The translations under genes were made by a program, and so were the position numbers. The notes under the pieces are model-generated. The model searched no databases. It saw only the letters and a list, made by a program, of their open reading frames with translations, and was not told the DNA's origin. Source: Clostridium paridis (GTDB taxonomy: Bacteria; Bacillota; Clostridia; Clostridiales; Clostridiaceae). From it: a stretch of 64,000 nucleotides of DNA. Of this stretch, positions 15,917-25,028 are shown piece by piece (position 1 is the first letter of the stretch; each line of letters starts with the position of its first letter). The DNA is taken from contig NZ_JAESWA010000027.1 of NCBI RefSeq assembly GCF_016765615.1, positions 62,001 through 126,000 on the forward strand, in the 5' to 3' direction.

Positions 15917-17362
15917 ATGAAATTTTCAATTAAAATATTTATAAGCACAGTTCTAGCGGTAGCTATTTCTTTTTCAATTGGAGGATACTTACTTATTTAC
16001 TCAAGCTTTATTTCTTCAAAGGATAGAGAAATTAGTCGTGCTTCAGATGAACGCTTATCAGTGCAATACATGCTTGAGTCAGCTATTGTTAGCAAGGAAA
16101 TGCAGGGAAAGAGTATGACAAACTTAGAAGTGTTTTCTTCAGTTCAGGATATTGCTAAAAGTATAGAGCAGAGCAAGCAAGGTGGAAGAAAAATTATAGT
16201 TTATGATAAAGATGGGGCTGAGATATACCCTACCTTAGGGAAAAAAGACAATAGTATATCAGGGCTTACTTCATTAAAAGCTGGAGACAACCTATATAAT
16301 ATACACAAAGAAGATGGAATATATAATCTTTATGTAACTGGGATAATTAGTAATAGTTCTGGAAGTATTTACTTAAGCTACGTGAGAGATATTAGCGATG
16401 TATTTATGGAAATGAATACTCAGTTACATATGTTTATGATTTACCAATGTGTAATTATATTTTTAAGTGCAGCTGTAGTTTTTATAATTTCATGGTTACT
16501 TACTCGTAATGTGCGCAAACTTACAGAGGTTAGCAGAAGAATTTCTGCAGGGGAGTATGATAAAAGAGCAGATATAAAATCTTCAGATGAAATAGGAGAA
16601 TTAGCTAAAAGCTTTAATAGCATGGCCATATCAGTAGAGGATAAGATTAGTAAGCTCGAGCAATCTTCTACTGCAAAGGATGAATTTATAGCTAATTTTA
16701 CTCATGAATTTAAAACTCCCATGACTTCAATAATTGGATATTCTGATATGTTAAGGAGTAAGGAATTAGATTCTAAAACTACATTTAAGGCTGCAAACTA
16801 TATCTATAGTGAGGCTAACAGGCTAGAAGCCTTATCACTAAAAATGCTTGATTTAGTAATGCTTCAAGGGAAGGATTTTAAATTTATTCCTATTAATACT
16901 AAGGAACTAATAAGATATGTAGTTGAGGTTGCTATGCCATCCTTTAAACAAAGTGAGATTACATTAAAGTCATCTGCAGAAGAGGGCACTGTAGTAGTTG
17001 AACCTGACCTTATGAAGACTTTATTAAACAATGTTGTAGATAATGCAAGAAAAGCCTCAGAAATAGGATCTACAGTTGAACTATTAGGTCATAAAGATGA
17101 CGAAAATTATACATTTACTATAATTGATCATGGTAAAGGTATACCAGAAGAAGAATTAAGTAAGATAACTGAAGCTTTTTATATGGTGGATAAATCTCGA
17201 TCAAGAGCACAGCATGGGGTAGGGTTAGGGCTAGCTATAGCAGAAAGAATTACAAAATTACATAATACTACTTTAAAGATTGATAGCATAGTAGGAGTTG
17301 GAACTACAGTAAACATTAAATTACCATGCTATAAAGCCAAAGGAGGGGATAATAATGAATAA
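15917..17362 (+). CDS. Membrane sensor histidine kinase
   Basis: 481 residues. Two membrane segments (about 8-29 and 173-195) enclose an extracellular sensor of about 145 residues. A HAMP linker follows, then the phospho-acceptor box FTHEFKTPM with H263 and the ATPase boxes NVVDNARKAS, DHGKGIPEEE and GVGLGLAI. It pairs with the response regulator just upstream. The ligand is unknown; the adjacent exporter suggests a cell-envelope or antimicrobial signal. Confidence 0.93.
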   Translation: MKFSIKIFISTVLAVAISFSIGGYLLIYSSFISSKDREISRASDERLSVQYMLESAIVSKEMQGKSMTNLEVFSSVQDIAKSIEQSKQGGRKIIVYDKDGAEIYPTLGKKDNSISGLTSLKAGDNLYNIHKEDGIYNLYVTGIISNSSGSIYLSYVRDISDVFMEMNTQLHMFMIYQCVIIFLSAAVVFIISWLLTRNVRKLTEVSRRISAGEYDKRADIKSSDEIGELAKSFNSMAISVEDKISKLEQSSTAKDEFIANFTHEFKTPMTSIIGYSDMLRSKELDSKTTFKAANYIYSEANRLEALSLKMLDLVMLQGKDFKFIPINTKELIRYVVEVAMPSFKQSEITLKSSAEEGTVVVEPDLMKTLLNNVVDNARKASEIGSTVELLGHKDDENYTFTIIDHGKGIPEEELSKITEAFYMVDKSRSRAQHGVGLGLAIAERITKLHNTTLKIDSIVGVGTTVNIKLPCYKAKGGDNNE

Positions 17363-18113
17363 AGCAGTAAAATATACCTTAATGGTTTTAATGGCATGCA
17401 TTATTATTACCTTAAGTGTTTTTATGCCAGGGATTATGCTCAGTAAATCAGAAGAAAGTATAATAAATCATTCAGTTGTGATGAGTGGTGAAAACAACTC
17501 AGTTAACCCAAATACTCAAAATGATTTAGAACCAAAAGCTCAAAGTATTGCAGAAAGTTTAGCTAAAAAGGTAGCTTTATATGAGAAATATTCACATGAA
17601 GGTGCTTTGGTTAAGGAATCTACTACAGGCAGCATGGGAATGAGAGAAGCTATCGCTACTTCTACAAAGCAGATATCAGCTATAATAGACAAGAAAGGAT
17701 TGCCTAACTTAAGTGGATTTCCAGAGTCCTATAATGTTGATGCGGAGCTAAGAGAAATAAAAGAGAATAGCACTGTACTTCAATATTGGAATATTAACTT
17801 AAGTCCAAAGAATGATGAGGGCAGAAATAACAAAGGAATATCTCTTGCAATAGACGCAAATACAGGGGTAATTTTAGTATTTAAATTTACTATAAATGAG
17901 AGTAGTACTATTAATATAGAGGATATGGCAGAGACTATAGCAGTACATATGAATATGCCAGGACGGCTTGTTTCTTTAAATAAAAAGCAACTTCAAAATG
18001 CTGTTTGGAGTTTTGATAATTCATCTCTTTCAATGAATCTACAGATAAATGAGCAAGCTGGTTACACGATATTTTCAATGAGCTTAGAAACAGAAAGCTT
18101 GCAAATGAAATAA
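17355..18113 (+). CDS. Membrane-anchored exported protein of the two-component operon
   Basis: 252 residues with one N-terminal membrane helix (about 7-28) and an extracytoplasmic part of unknown fold. It overlaps the kinase gene by 8 bp and has GGAGGGG before the ATG, so it is translationally coupled. Such accessory proteins often tune the kinase. No family recognised. Confidence 0.7.
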   Translation: MNKAVKYTLMVLMACIIITLSVFMPGIMLSKSEESIINHSVVMSGENNSVNPNTQNDLEPKAQSIAESLAKKVALYEKYSHEGALVKESTTGSMGMREAIATSTKQISAIIDKKGLPNLSGFPESYNVDAELREIKENSTVLQYWNINLSPKNDEGRNNKGISLAIDANTGVILVFKFTINESSTINIEDMAETIAVHMNMPGRLVSLNKKQLQNAVWSFDNSSLSMNLQINEQAGYTIFSMSLETESLQMK

Positions 18114-18164
18114 GTTAAATAATATGCAATTATGATACAACTTATATACTATGATGATGCAGTG

Positions 18165-18197
18165 CCCCTTTACGCTTTAGTAAAGGGGTATTTTTTA
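18165..18197 (+). terminator. Terminator hairpin
   Basis: CCCCTTTAC/GTAAAGGGG perfect 9-bp stem with loop GCTTTA, followed by TATTTTTTAT. It lies between the two-component operon and the lipoprotein gene. Just upstream, GATACAACTT at about 18134-18143 resembles half of the repeat at 15203-15221. Confidence 0.75.
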
Positions 18198-18219
18198 TAT
18201 AAATAAAAAGGAGGAAAAG

Positions 18220-19722
18220 ATGAAAAGGTATTTTGTTAAGGAATTAATTCATAGAAGCATAAAATTTAGAGGTATTAAATTAATAAGAAAGGTAGCACTA
18301 TTTACAGTATTGATAGCAACAATAGGGTTTATGGTTGCTTGCAAGAAAGCACCTGAAAAGCCGCCAGTCACAAGTAAGCAGCAAGATATTAATGGTAAGG
18401 TAGTAGATAATACGGATGGAACTAATATATTCAAGAATTTATCTGATACTATAAAAGAGGATATTAAAAATGGGGGAACAAGCTTAAAAATTGATGCAAA
18501 AGTGCAGGTGCCTAAAACTTCAAAAGTCTCAGTAGTTACAGTAAAACCAGATGGAATTGATCAAGCTAGGGTAGATAAAATAATAGATACATTTATGAAG
18601 GGGAAACAGCTATATAAACCAAATGAGCTTATGACTAAAAAGGGAATCCAAGATTATATTACATTAATGAATGCATATAGTTTGCCAAATAATGAAAATG
18701 ATGAAATAAAAAAGAGTGATGGAGATCCAATTGATCCGGTAGCGATAGGAGGAAGTACTAAAGCTAGATTAACTAAACAGGTTGAACCAGGAGCTAGTAC
18801 AATGTATCAAAAAGAAGCACAGGAACTCTTATCAAAAGCACCAGAAAGTCCAGAAAGAAAAGCTGCTGCAAAGACATTAGAAAATGTTGATGAAAGTGAT
18901 CTTAAAAGCAATGGAAAGACATATAAAGGCTTTCATGGGAAATCACTAAATGTAGTAGTAGATTCAGGAAAAGGATACGATGAAGAACTTTATACTTCTA
19001 CATCGAATTCTTTAAAAAGCTCTATGGCTCGTATTATAAATCACGATAGCACTCAAGTATATAAATTTCATGAATACACAGGAAGTAGTGCTAGAGGAAT
19101 GAAGATGTCTTTAGAGGAAGTAAAGAAATTAGCACAAGATACTCTTAATTCAATTGGAATTGCAGACCTAAAGCTTACAGAAATTAATCTAGCTACGTTA
19201 ATGCCATTAACAAAAGAGGATGATCCAAATAAAATGAATCAAGCATATGGGTTATGGTTTACTCGAGATGTAGCAGGCGTACCTACAACTCTAGACTTAG
19301 CAGAGGAAAAACTACAAAATGATGAGTCATATGGGTATGAACGTCTATTTATGCTTATTGATGATACAGGGGTAATAGAGTTTCACTGGCAATCTCCTGC
19401 AAAAGTAACTGGAACTATATCTTCTGATGCAGAGATAAAGCCTTTTAATGATATAATGGAAGTCTTTAAGAAACAGTTCTTTATTCGATATGCTCAAAGT
19501 GGTAAGAATAATGAAAATACTACTTATGACATAAATCGTATAACCTTTGGAATGATGAGAGTAAATGTTAAAGGCAAAGAAGATGAATTTACTATGGTGC
19601 CAGTTTGGGATTTCTTTGGATCAAAAACATCAAAGGATGGGAAAGTGGATCATACTTATAATAGTTTTATGACCATTAATGCTATAGATGGCTCAATAAT
19701 AGATAGAACTCAAGGATATTAA
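18220..19722 (+). CDS. Large putative lipoprotein (500 aa)
   Basis: A basic N-terminus and hydrophobic helix end in the lipobox FMVAC (Cys about residue 41), so the product should be a surface lipoprotein. The mature protein, about 460 residues, has a charged, low-complexity start, then a folded C-terminal half (MKMSLEEVKKLAQDTLNSIG, YGLWFTRDVAGVP, MVPVWDFFG, TINAIDGSIID). That end recalls PepSY-like or DUF6034-type lipoproteins, which is only a tentative match. It may belong to the regulon of the upstream two-component system because a half-site-like GATACAACTT precedes it. Confidence 0.7.
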   Translation: MKRYFVKELIHRSIKFRGIKLIRKVALFTVLIATIGFMVACKKAPEKPPVTSKQQDINGKVVDNTDGTNIFKNLSDTIKEDIKNGGTSLKIDAKVQVPKTSKVSVVTVKPDGIDQARVDKIIDTFMKGKQLYKPNELMTKKGIQDYITLMNAYSLPNNENDEIKKSDGDPIDPVAIGGSTKARLTKQVEPGASTMYQKEAQELLSKAPESPERKAAAKTLENVDESDLKSNGKTYKGFHGKSLNVVVDSGKGYDEELYTSTSNSLKSSMARIINHDSTQVYKFHEYTGSSARGMKMSLEEVKKLAQDTLNSIGIADLKLTEINLATLMPLTKEDDPNKMNQAYGLWFTRDVAGVPTTLDLAEEKLQNDESYGYERLFMLIDDTGVIEFHWQSPAKVTGTISSDAEIKPFNDIMEVFKKQFFIRYAQSGKNNENTTYDINRITFGMMRVNVKGKEDEFTMVPVWDFFGSKTSKDGKVDHTYNSFMTINAIDGSIIDRTQGY

Positions 19723-19725
19723 TTT

Positions 19726-19762
19726 AAAGGAGGTCAATTTTTGACTTCCTTTAACAATTTTT
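19726..19762 (+). terminator. Terminator hairpin
   Basis: AAAGGAGGTCAA pairs with TTGACTTCCTTT, with a short TTT loop and AACAATTTTT after. It starts right behind the lipoprotein stop codon. Confidence 0.75.
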
Positions 19763-19774
19763 ACGGAAGAATAA

Positions 19775-19804
19775 AAAATAGTGAGGAAAATGTAAAGTCC
19801 TCAC
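19775..19804 (-). terminator. Terminator of the CotF/ADH operon
   Basis: On the minus strand GTGAGGA...TCCTCAC (19804-19781) is followed by TATTTTTTAT. It lies 28 bp after the last gene of the operon. Confidence 0.7.
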
Positions 19805-19831
19805 TTGATTTATTAATCAATCTACAAATTT

Positions 19832-20131
19832 TTATCTTCCGGCAAGACTTAAGGCGGTTTCTGTAGTTTTCATGTCTACTTTAAATTGTTCCTTTAAGTC
19901 ATGGGCATTATAATAGCCTTTTTTCTCCATATATCTAAATATTTTTTCATGAGTAGCTATAGCATGGTTTAATTGATTTCTTAAAGTTTGCCTTACCTCA
20001 GGTGAAGTAGTTTCTGTTAGTGCTATTGAGTAATTTCTTACTGCACTTTTAGCTGCTACTAAAAAGTCTGTAGCTATTACTTGATCTGTTAACTTATCCA
20101 TCCCAGTGATGCTTTCTATTATTCCATTCAT
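19832..20131 (-). CDS. CotF-family spore coat protein (C-terminal-half type)
   Basis: 99 residues with the ferritin-like helical pattern of coat protein F: LVAAKSAVRNYSIALTETTSPEVRQTL, then a Tyr-rich RYMEKKGYYNAHDLKEQFKVD. A paralogue lies at 21572-21934 (LLNAKSGVRNCAIALTEASSPSVRSVL). It is the last gene of a five-gene operon. In CotF the two helical halves are joined; here a separate small gene just upstream supplies the other half. The product should be part of the spore coat. Confidence 0.78.
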   Translation of the reverse strand: MNGIIESITGMDKLTDQVIATDFLVAAKSAVRNYSIALTETTSPEVRQTLRNQLNHAIATHEKIFRYMEKKGYYNAHDLKEQFKVDMKTTETALSLAGR

Positions 20132-20159
20132 AAAATCACCTTCTTTTATATAATGTAGC

Positions 20160-20381
20160 CTATAGGCCTTGTGACTGTGCGATTGTTGACTTTTCCATAA
20201 GGTTACTTAGTTCTTTTATGTGTTGCTTTCCAGTAGCTACATCATCTTTTAAAATCCTCTTTAACTCATCATCAGAAACCAACGGTGACATAGTGACACA
20301 TTTAGTTAATGAAAGATTTTTTAGGGTTAAAAGTTCATGTATTTGAATGGCTTCATTTGGTGTAATATATTTATCTTCCAT
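20160..20381 (-). CDS. Small CotF-like protein (N-terminal-half type)
   Basis: 73 residues, helical. ITPNEAIQIHELLTLKNLSLTKC, then DDELKRILKDDVATGKQHIKEL aligns by eye with the 69-residue protein at 21949-22158 (LAPNETMQVHEMLNFKTVCMT). The shape fits one helical pair of a ferritin-like CotF domain. It precedes the larger CotF-like gene by 28 bp and has GGAGGC before its ATG. Confidence 0.65.
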   Translation of the reverse strand: MEDKYITPNEAIQIHELLTLKNLSLTKCVTMSPLVSDDELKRILKDDVATGKQHIKELSNLMEKSTIAQSQGL

Positions 20382-20418
20382 TTAGTTTAAGCCTCCTTAT
20401 TATAACTATTTAAAAACT

Positions 20419-21555
20419 TTAAGGTTTAAGAACTACTTTTATACAATCTTCTGTTTTTGTGTCAAAAGCTTCATAGCCATGAGCAGCATCTTCTAGTGGA
20501 AGTCTATGGGTAATAATGTCGCTTGGGTCAACCTTACCTTCTTGCATTAAGGTATATAATGTAGGCATATAAGGAATTACAGGTGCTTGACCAGTTCTTA
20601 TATTAATATTTCTATTAATTATGTCGCCAAAAGGAAATCCATTATACCTTCCGCCGTATACTCCAGTTACCTGAATCATTCCACCTTTTCTAACTGCTTG
20701 AGTCGCTGTTATAAAGCCACCCAAGGCGCCACTTTGAAGCTTTGCTCCAGTACCTACAAATTCTAAAGGAGTCATTTTCCCATCCATACCAACGCAGTCT
20801 ATGACAATATCGGCACCACCATGAGTTATTTCTCTTAAGTATTCTCCAGTGTTATCATGTCTTTCAAAATTTATTGTTTCTACATTGTTATATTTCTTAG
20901 CATGCTCTAAACGATAATCTATGTAATCTACTGCAATTACTCTTTCTGCACCATGAAGCCATGCGAATTTTTGAGCTAAAAGCCCTACTGGACCGCATCC
21001 TAATATAATAACTGTATTTCCACTTTTAACGCCAGCATTCTCCACACTCCAATAAGCAGTTCCCATAGCATCTGACATTAATAGCAAGTTTTCATCTTGA
21101 ATTTCACAATCCTCAGGAACTTTAAATGGGGTAAAGTTTCCATACGGAACTCTTAAATATTCTGCTTGACCGCCAGGGTATCCACCAAAGGTATCAGAAT
21201 ATCCTAAAAATCCTCCATTTTCTCCATTAGGATTTGAGTTATCGCACATACAGGTTAAATCGTGTTTACAATAAAAACATTCACCACAACTCACGTTAAA
21301 AGGAACAACAACTTTGTCTCCTTTTTTTAGATTTTTAACTTCTTTACCCACCTCTTCAACAATTCCCATAGGTTCATGTCCTATGATATAGTCTTGATGT
21401 AAATTTGGAACCATATCATGAATAAGATGCAAATCTGATCCGCAGATAGCTGTATTTGTAATTTTCACAATTATATCATCAGGTTTAACTATAGTAGGAG
21501 CAGGAACATCTTTAACTTCAACTCGTTTAATTCCTTGGAATGTTACAGCTTTCAT
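20419..21555 (-). CDS. Zinc-dependent alcohol/formaldehyde dehydrogenase-type protein
   Basis: 378-residue medium-chain dehydrogenase. It shows the catalytic zinc ligands C38 (AICGSDLH) and H60-E61 (GHEPMG), the structural-zinc cysteines CGECFYCKHDLTCMC, and the NAD-binding loop ILGCGPVGLLAQ with D after VIAV. The form is close to glutathione-independent formaldehyde dehydrogenases. Its place between two CotF pairs on one transcript implies expression in sporulation and perhaps a coat or spore-surface location. The substrate is not known. Confidence 0.88.
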   Translation of the reverse strand: MKAVTFQGIKRVEVKDVPAPTIVKPDDIIVKITNTAICGSDLHLIHDMVPNLHQDYIIGHEPMGIVEEVGKEVKNLKKGDKVVVPFNVSCGECFYCKHDLTCMCDNSNPNGENGGFLGYSDTFGGYPGGQAEYLRVPYGNFTPFKVPEDCEIQDENLLLMSDAMGTAYWSVENAGVKSGNTVIILGCGPVGLLAQKFAWLHGAERVIAVDYIDYRLEHAKKYNNVETINFERHDNTGEYLREITHGGADIVIDCVGMDGKMTPLEFVGTGAKLQSGALGGFITATQAVRKGGMIQVTGVYGGRYNGFPFGDIINRNINIRTGQAPVIPYMPTLYTLMQEGKVDPSDIITHRLPLEDAAHGYEAFDTKTEDCIKVVLKP

Positions 21556-21571
21556 TATGTTACCTCCTTAA

Positions 21572-21934
21572 TTATTTTTCTGGAGTTGCAAAATTTCCTA
21601 GTCTATTTGTGTTTCCAGGAAATAAATCTAAGTTAGCTATTTGAGTTGCAGTTTCTGAGGATTCTATATCCATTCTAAATTGTTTTTCCAAGTCAACTGG
21701 ATGAAACCAACCTTTACTTAGCATAAGATCAGATATTTCTGCATGTAAGTTTAATGCATCATCTAATTGTCTTTGTAGAACGGATCTTACGGATGGAGAA
21801 GATGCTTCTGTTAGTGCAATAGCACAGTTTCTAACTCCACTTTTTGCATTAAGTAAAAAGGTAAGAGACATGGTCTCATCTATTAGTTTTGGCATTCCTT
21901 CAGCATTTCTTACTTCTAAGTAATCAGTAATCAT
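21572..21934 (-). CDS. CotF-family spore coat protein
   Basis: 120 residues. The core MSLTFLLNAKSGVRNCAIAL, then SSPSVRSVLQRQLDDALNLHAEISDLMLSKGW and PVDLEKQFRMD is the coat-F-type helical repeat with the typical aromatic turn. It is a paralogue of the 19832 product with an extra C-terminal tail. Its ATG is preceded by AGGAGG, and it lies 16 bp ahead of the dehydrogenase gene. Confidence 0.78.
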   Translation of the reverse strand: MITDYLEVRNAEGMPKLIDETMSLTFLLNAKSGVRNCAIALTEASSPSVRSVLQRQLDDALNLHAEISDLMLSKGWFHPVDLEKQFRMDIESSETATQIANLDLFPGNTNRLGNFATPEK

Positions 21935-21948
21935 CTATCTTAAACCTC

Positions 21949-22158
21949 CTATCTTATAGTTGGAGCTTTTGACAATAAATTCTGTAAATCTGTTATTGCA
22001 GTCATTGATTGTCTTACATCTTTTTCAAGTAACTTTTTTAAATCTTGATCAAAAACTACACCTTCCATTAATTTTGATGTAGTCATACAAACAGTCTTAA
22101 AGTTTAGCATTTCATGTACCTGCATAGTTTCATTAGGTGCTAGTTTTAAAACCTCCAT
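21949..22158 (-). CDS. Small CotF-like protein, first gene of the operon
   Basis: 69 residues, helical, paralogous to the 73-residue product at 20160. GGAGGTGAAGAA precedes the ATG. On the minus strand upstream, TATATTATA (about 22211-22203) with an AC pair 15 bp before it is a poor to fair sigma-K-type promoter, which suits a late mother-cell coat operon. Confidence 0.65.
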   Translation of the reverse strand: MEVLKLAPNETMQVHEMLNFKTVCMTTSKLMEGVVFDQDLKKLLEKDVRQSMTAITDLQNLLSKAPTIR

Positions 22159-22397
22159 TTCTTCACCTCCTATTTCTTTTGCTTAAATTAGTTTTTCTTA
22201 TATAATATAGGCTTATACTGTGAAGTTAATAGCAAAGTAATAGTACTGCTGGGATAAATCTCTAGAGGTGATATTATAAGGATTATATATTTTATAAACA
22301 AAGCTTTAATGATATAGTTGTTATTAGCAGTAATAGTTATATAATAAAAGATACGGGAAGTAATATTATATCTAAGTTTGGGATATGAGGAGTTTTT

Positions 22398-23696
22398 ATG
22401 GAGAATTTCATCAATATTTTTATAAGCATTATATGCATTTTTATCTCTATAATGAATTTAGTTACGATTAAGTTCACTAAAAAAGAAGTGCTAATATTTA
22501 TTTCTATAGCAATATTAGGATCATTTCCTTTTGGACTCATCTATCCATATTTATCTATAATTCCCATGAATTTAATTTTAATATTTTGTTTATATAAGAA
22601 AACTCATAATATTGGAATGAGTGTAATATTACCATTAACAGCTACAATAATATGTGTGGTGGCTACCTATATTTTAACTTTTATAGCTATGTTTGTTTTT
22701 AAGATTAATATGGGAGAAAACTATAGAGAAACAAATATTTATTATGTCTTGATAGTTTTAATTTTCCCACTGATAATTGTAATAAGTAGTGTTATTGGAA
22801 TGATAATAAACAAAAAAAATGTTGAACAAGCCCTAAAATTTAAAAATAGACCCCTATATTTAATTATTGCTATGTTAGTCTTCACACTTATAGTTTTTTA
22901 TATAAATATAATAATTGAGGATAATAGTGAAGCAACTAATAGAGCTGCCAAGATAAATGTAATATTATTTCTAGTATATTTCGGCATTCTTATAGCAATA
23001 ATGTATGTATTGCTTAGAGGGGTAACTAAAGATTTAGAAATTAAAAATAAGCAAACACAGATGCAAAATCTGCAAGAATATACGGTAAATCTTGAACGAC
23101 TATATTCAGAAATGAGAGCATTTAGACATGATTATATAAATATAATATCCTCTATGATAGGGCATATGGATAATAATGATATGGAAGGCTTAAAGAAACA
23201 TTTTTATGATAATATTATTCCCTTAAGTGCAGGTATGGAAAATAATAATTTTAAAATAGGTCATTTAAAGAATATTGAAATACCAGAAGTTAAAGGATTG
23301 CTATCTTCTAAACTCGTTAGAGCACAGGAAATAGGAATAGATGTAAATATAGATATAGCTGAGAGAATAAGTGAAATCAAAATTAACGTAATAGATGCAA
23401 CTAGAGCACTAGGTATATTATTAGATAATGCAATAGAAGCAGCCCAAGAGTGTGAAAAACCCAAGTTAGATATAGGCTTTGTTAGGGTATATGAAACTCT
23501 GCTTATCGTAATTAAAAATAATTGCGTAAGTGTCCCTAAAATATTTGAGATAAATAAAAAAGGCTTTTCAACTAAAGGGAAAAATAGGGGATTGGGACTT
23601 AGTAATTTAAGAGAAATAATTGATAAATATGATAATGTTTTTTTAGAAACTAATATAAAGGAAACGGAGTTTATACAAAAGCTCACTCTAAGCTAG
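22398..23696 (+). CDS. AgrC-like GHKL sensor histidine kinase
   Basis: 432 residues. Six or seven N-terminal membrane segments (to about residue 205) act as the sensor; then comes the helix with RAFRHDYINII, phospho-acceptor H244, and a GHKL ATPase with LLDNAIEAAQE and GLGLSNLREI. The layout is that of AgrC/ComD/CitS-type kinases that sense peptides. No regulator gene is adjacent; the nearest LytTR regulator is at 28186. GAGGAG precedes the ATG. A terminator overlaps the stop codon. Confidence 0.85.
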   Translation: MENFINIFISIICIFISIMNLVTIKFTKKEVLIFISIAILGSFPFGLIYPYLSIIPMNLILIFCLYKKTHNIGMSVILPLTATIICVVATYILTFIAMFVFKINMGENYRETNIYYVLIVLIFPLIIVISSVIGMIINKKNVEQALKFKNRPLYLIIAMLVFTLIVFYINIIIEDNSEATNRAAKINVILFLVYFGILIAIMYVLLRGVTKDLEIKNKQTQMQNLQEYTVNLERLYSEMRAFRHDYINIISSMIGHMDNNDMEGLKKHFYDNIIPLSAGMENNNFKIGHLKNIEIPEVKGLLSSKLVRAQEIGIDVNIDIAERISEIKINVIDATRALGILLDNAIEAAQECEKPKLDIGFVRVYETLLIVIKNNCVSVPKIFEINKKGFSTKGKNRGLGLSNLREIIDKYDNVFLETNIKETEFIQKLTLS

Positions 23697-23712
23697 AGTG
23701 AGCTTTTTATAA
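23677..23712 (+). terminator. Terminator overlapping the kinase stop codon
   Basis: AAAAGCTCACTCTA/TAGAGTGAGCTTTT with an AGC loop and a T-run. The TAG stop is part of the right arm. It also suits the opposing gene at 23713. Confidence 0.8.
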
Positions 23713-23976
23713 TTAGATCATCGGATGTTTATTTTTATATTTGAACTTAAAAATTATATAAGCTATGAAGTTTGGAATAATGTGTATACTCTGAGTGTTA
23801 GCGTGAATATTAAGCTCTTCAAAAGACATTTCATCGTATAGTTTTGCCTGAGAACCTGCCCTTAGCTCTTTTTCATATAAAGAAACTAAATAGTGGTATT
23901 GAAGTGGTATCATCAAAATTAAATATAGTGCAAATATTCCAATAAGAATATAAACGAAAACTGGACTCATAACCAT
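23713..23976 (-). CDS. Small membrane protein (about 87 aa)
   Basis: One strong membrane segment follows MVMSPVFVYILIGIFALYLI, then a charged tail YEKELRAGSQAKLYDEMSFEEL. A longer frame to 24048 is open, but a TATAAT lies inside it (about 24014-24019), so the start at 23976 is preferred. No clear ribosome site decides it. Function unknown. Confidence 0.5.
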   Translation of the reverse strand: MVMSPVFVYILIGIFALYLILMIPLQYHYLVSLYEKELRAGSQAKLYDEMSFEELNIHANTQSIHIIPNFIAYIIFKFKYKNKHPMI

Positions 23977-24135
23977 ACCTACACATATTTCAAATAACTC
24001 TTTATAAGTTATATTATACCACATGTATATCAAAGATAAAAGATTCAAAGTAATTTTTATGATAATTAAGACAATCTTAATATAATAAAATTATGAAAAA
24101 AGATAAGGAATTATGTATAAATTAATATCTGTTTT

Positions 24136-24168
24136 TACGTTTATTACTATAAATTAGTCTTTTACTAC
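24136..24168 (+). promoter_or_regulatory. LytTR-type box, copy 3
   Basis: 33-bp element with ACGTTTATTAC at its left and TTTACTAC at its right end; the two TTATTAC-like units start 21 bp apart. It shares 21 of 33 positions with the box at 28977. A TAAAAT -10 element (24198-24203) begins exactly 29 nt after it, the same distance as at the other two boxes. It serves the gene at 24267. Confidence 0.55.
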
Positions 24169-24266
24169 AAATAGAATAAATGGTACCAAATAGGTGTTAA
24201 AATAAGAGCGGAATCTATAATTTCAATTTTATGGTATAGGTTAGAGAGAATATATGGGGGAATATA

Positions 24267-24818
24267 ATGGTGGCCAGGTTAACAATTAATACACCAGACT
24301 CAAGGAAAGATGAATATGATATATACATAAATGAAAGAATGGTTAAGTTGCAGAATAAAAATTGTTATGAAGTCCTAGAAATAAATAAAGATAGATGTAG
24401 AATAAAAGTTATAAAAAAGCATGTATGTGATTATGATAATTGGATTATTAAAGGACTTTTAGGATTTATGAAAGATATGGTGTCAAAAGCAGGAATATAT
24501 TCAAGAAAAGGCGATGTGATAGGAGTATTTAGAGCAGTTTGTGAAGGGGTTCTTATATTAGATGGAGATACAGATTTAAATATAAAATTAGATAGAAATA
24601 GAATATACTTCGCATCTAATGCAGAGGGGTTTTTAATTAATGTGAGTACTGATAATAAAAACTCAATATGGAAAGAAGAAATGAATAGGTTGGAGTTTCC
24701 TGAGTATCTAAGAAAAAGATGGGATATTATAAAAATACCTTTCTTAATATTGGCGACAATTTTATTAATATTGTTTTCCATTATTCTAATAAATGAACTA
24801 AAATTTTTAGTTAGATAA
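24267..24818 (+). CDS. Protein with C-terminal membrane anchor (183 aa)
   Basis: A cytoplasmic or surface domain of about 155 residues, rich in Lys/Asp, is followed by one membrane segment (IPFLILATILLILFSIILI). No family recognised. It sits behind a LytTR-type box and is probably controlled by the regulator at 28186. The ribosome site is GGGGGA. Confidence 0.6.
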   Translation: MVARLTINTPDSRKDEYDIYINERMVKLQNKNCYEVLEINKDRCRIKVIKKHVCDYDNWIIKGLLGFMKDMVSKAGIYSRKGDVIGVFRAVCEGVLILDGDTDLNIKLDRNRIYFASNAEGFLINVSTDNKNSIWKEEMNRLEFPEYLRKRWDIIKIPFLILATILLILFSIILINELKFLVR

Positions 24819-24853
24819 AAACTTTATTCAAAAGTTCTAATAAAATATTCAAT

Positions 24854-24884
24854 AAAAGAGGTGGGTTTATCCCATCTTTTTTAT
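24854..24884 (+). terminator. Terminator hairpin
   Basis: AAAAGA-GG-TGGG pairs with CCCATCTTTT around TTTAT with a two-base bulge, then TTTATT. Confidence 0.65.
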
Positions 24885-24940
24885 TGCGATTATTTCAAGC
24901 ATAATAAGAATAGGAAGATTACATATGCCTAATAAAAGTA

Positions 24941-24969
24941 TAGACATTTAAAAAATAAATTCATATAAT
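24941..24969 (+). promoter_or_regulatory. Promoter of the GH1 gene
   Basis: TAGACA and TATAAT separated by 17 bp, about 60 bp upstream of the TTG start. Confidence 0.55.
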
Positions 24970-25028
24970 AAGGGTGTTAATAATATAAAATAGAAGTTAA
25001 TACTTATTAAAGAATGGAGGGTCAGAGA

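Noticed and set aside
24014-24048. Extra N-terminal residues of the small membrane protein at 23713
   Set aside because: A TATAAT promoter element falls inside the extension, so translation from there is unlikely, although this is not certain.
23977-24048. A fourth LytTR-type box upstream of 23713
   Set aside because: One AATTAC unit occurs at about the right place, but its partner 21 bp away is missing and the distance to TATAAT is 31, not 29.
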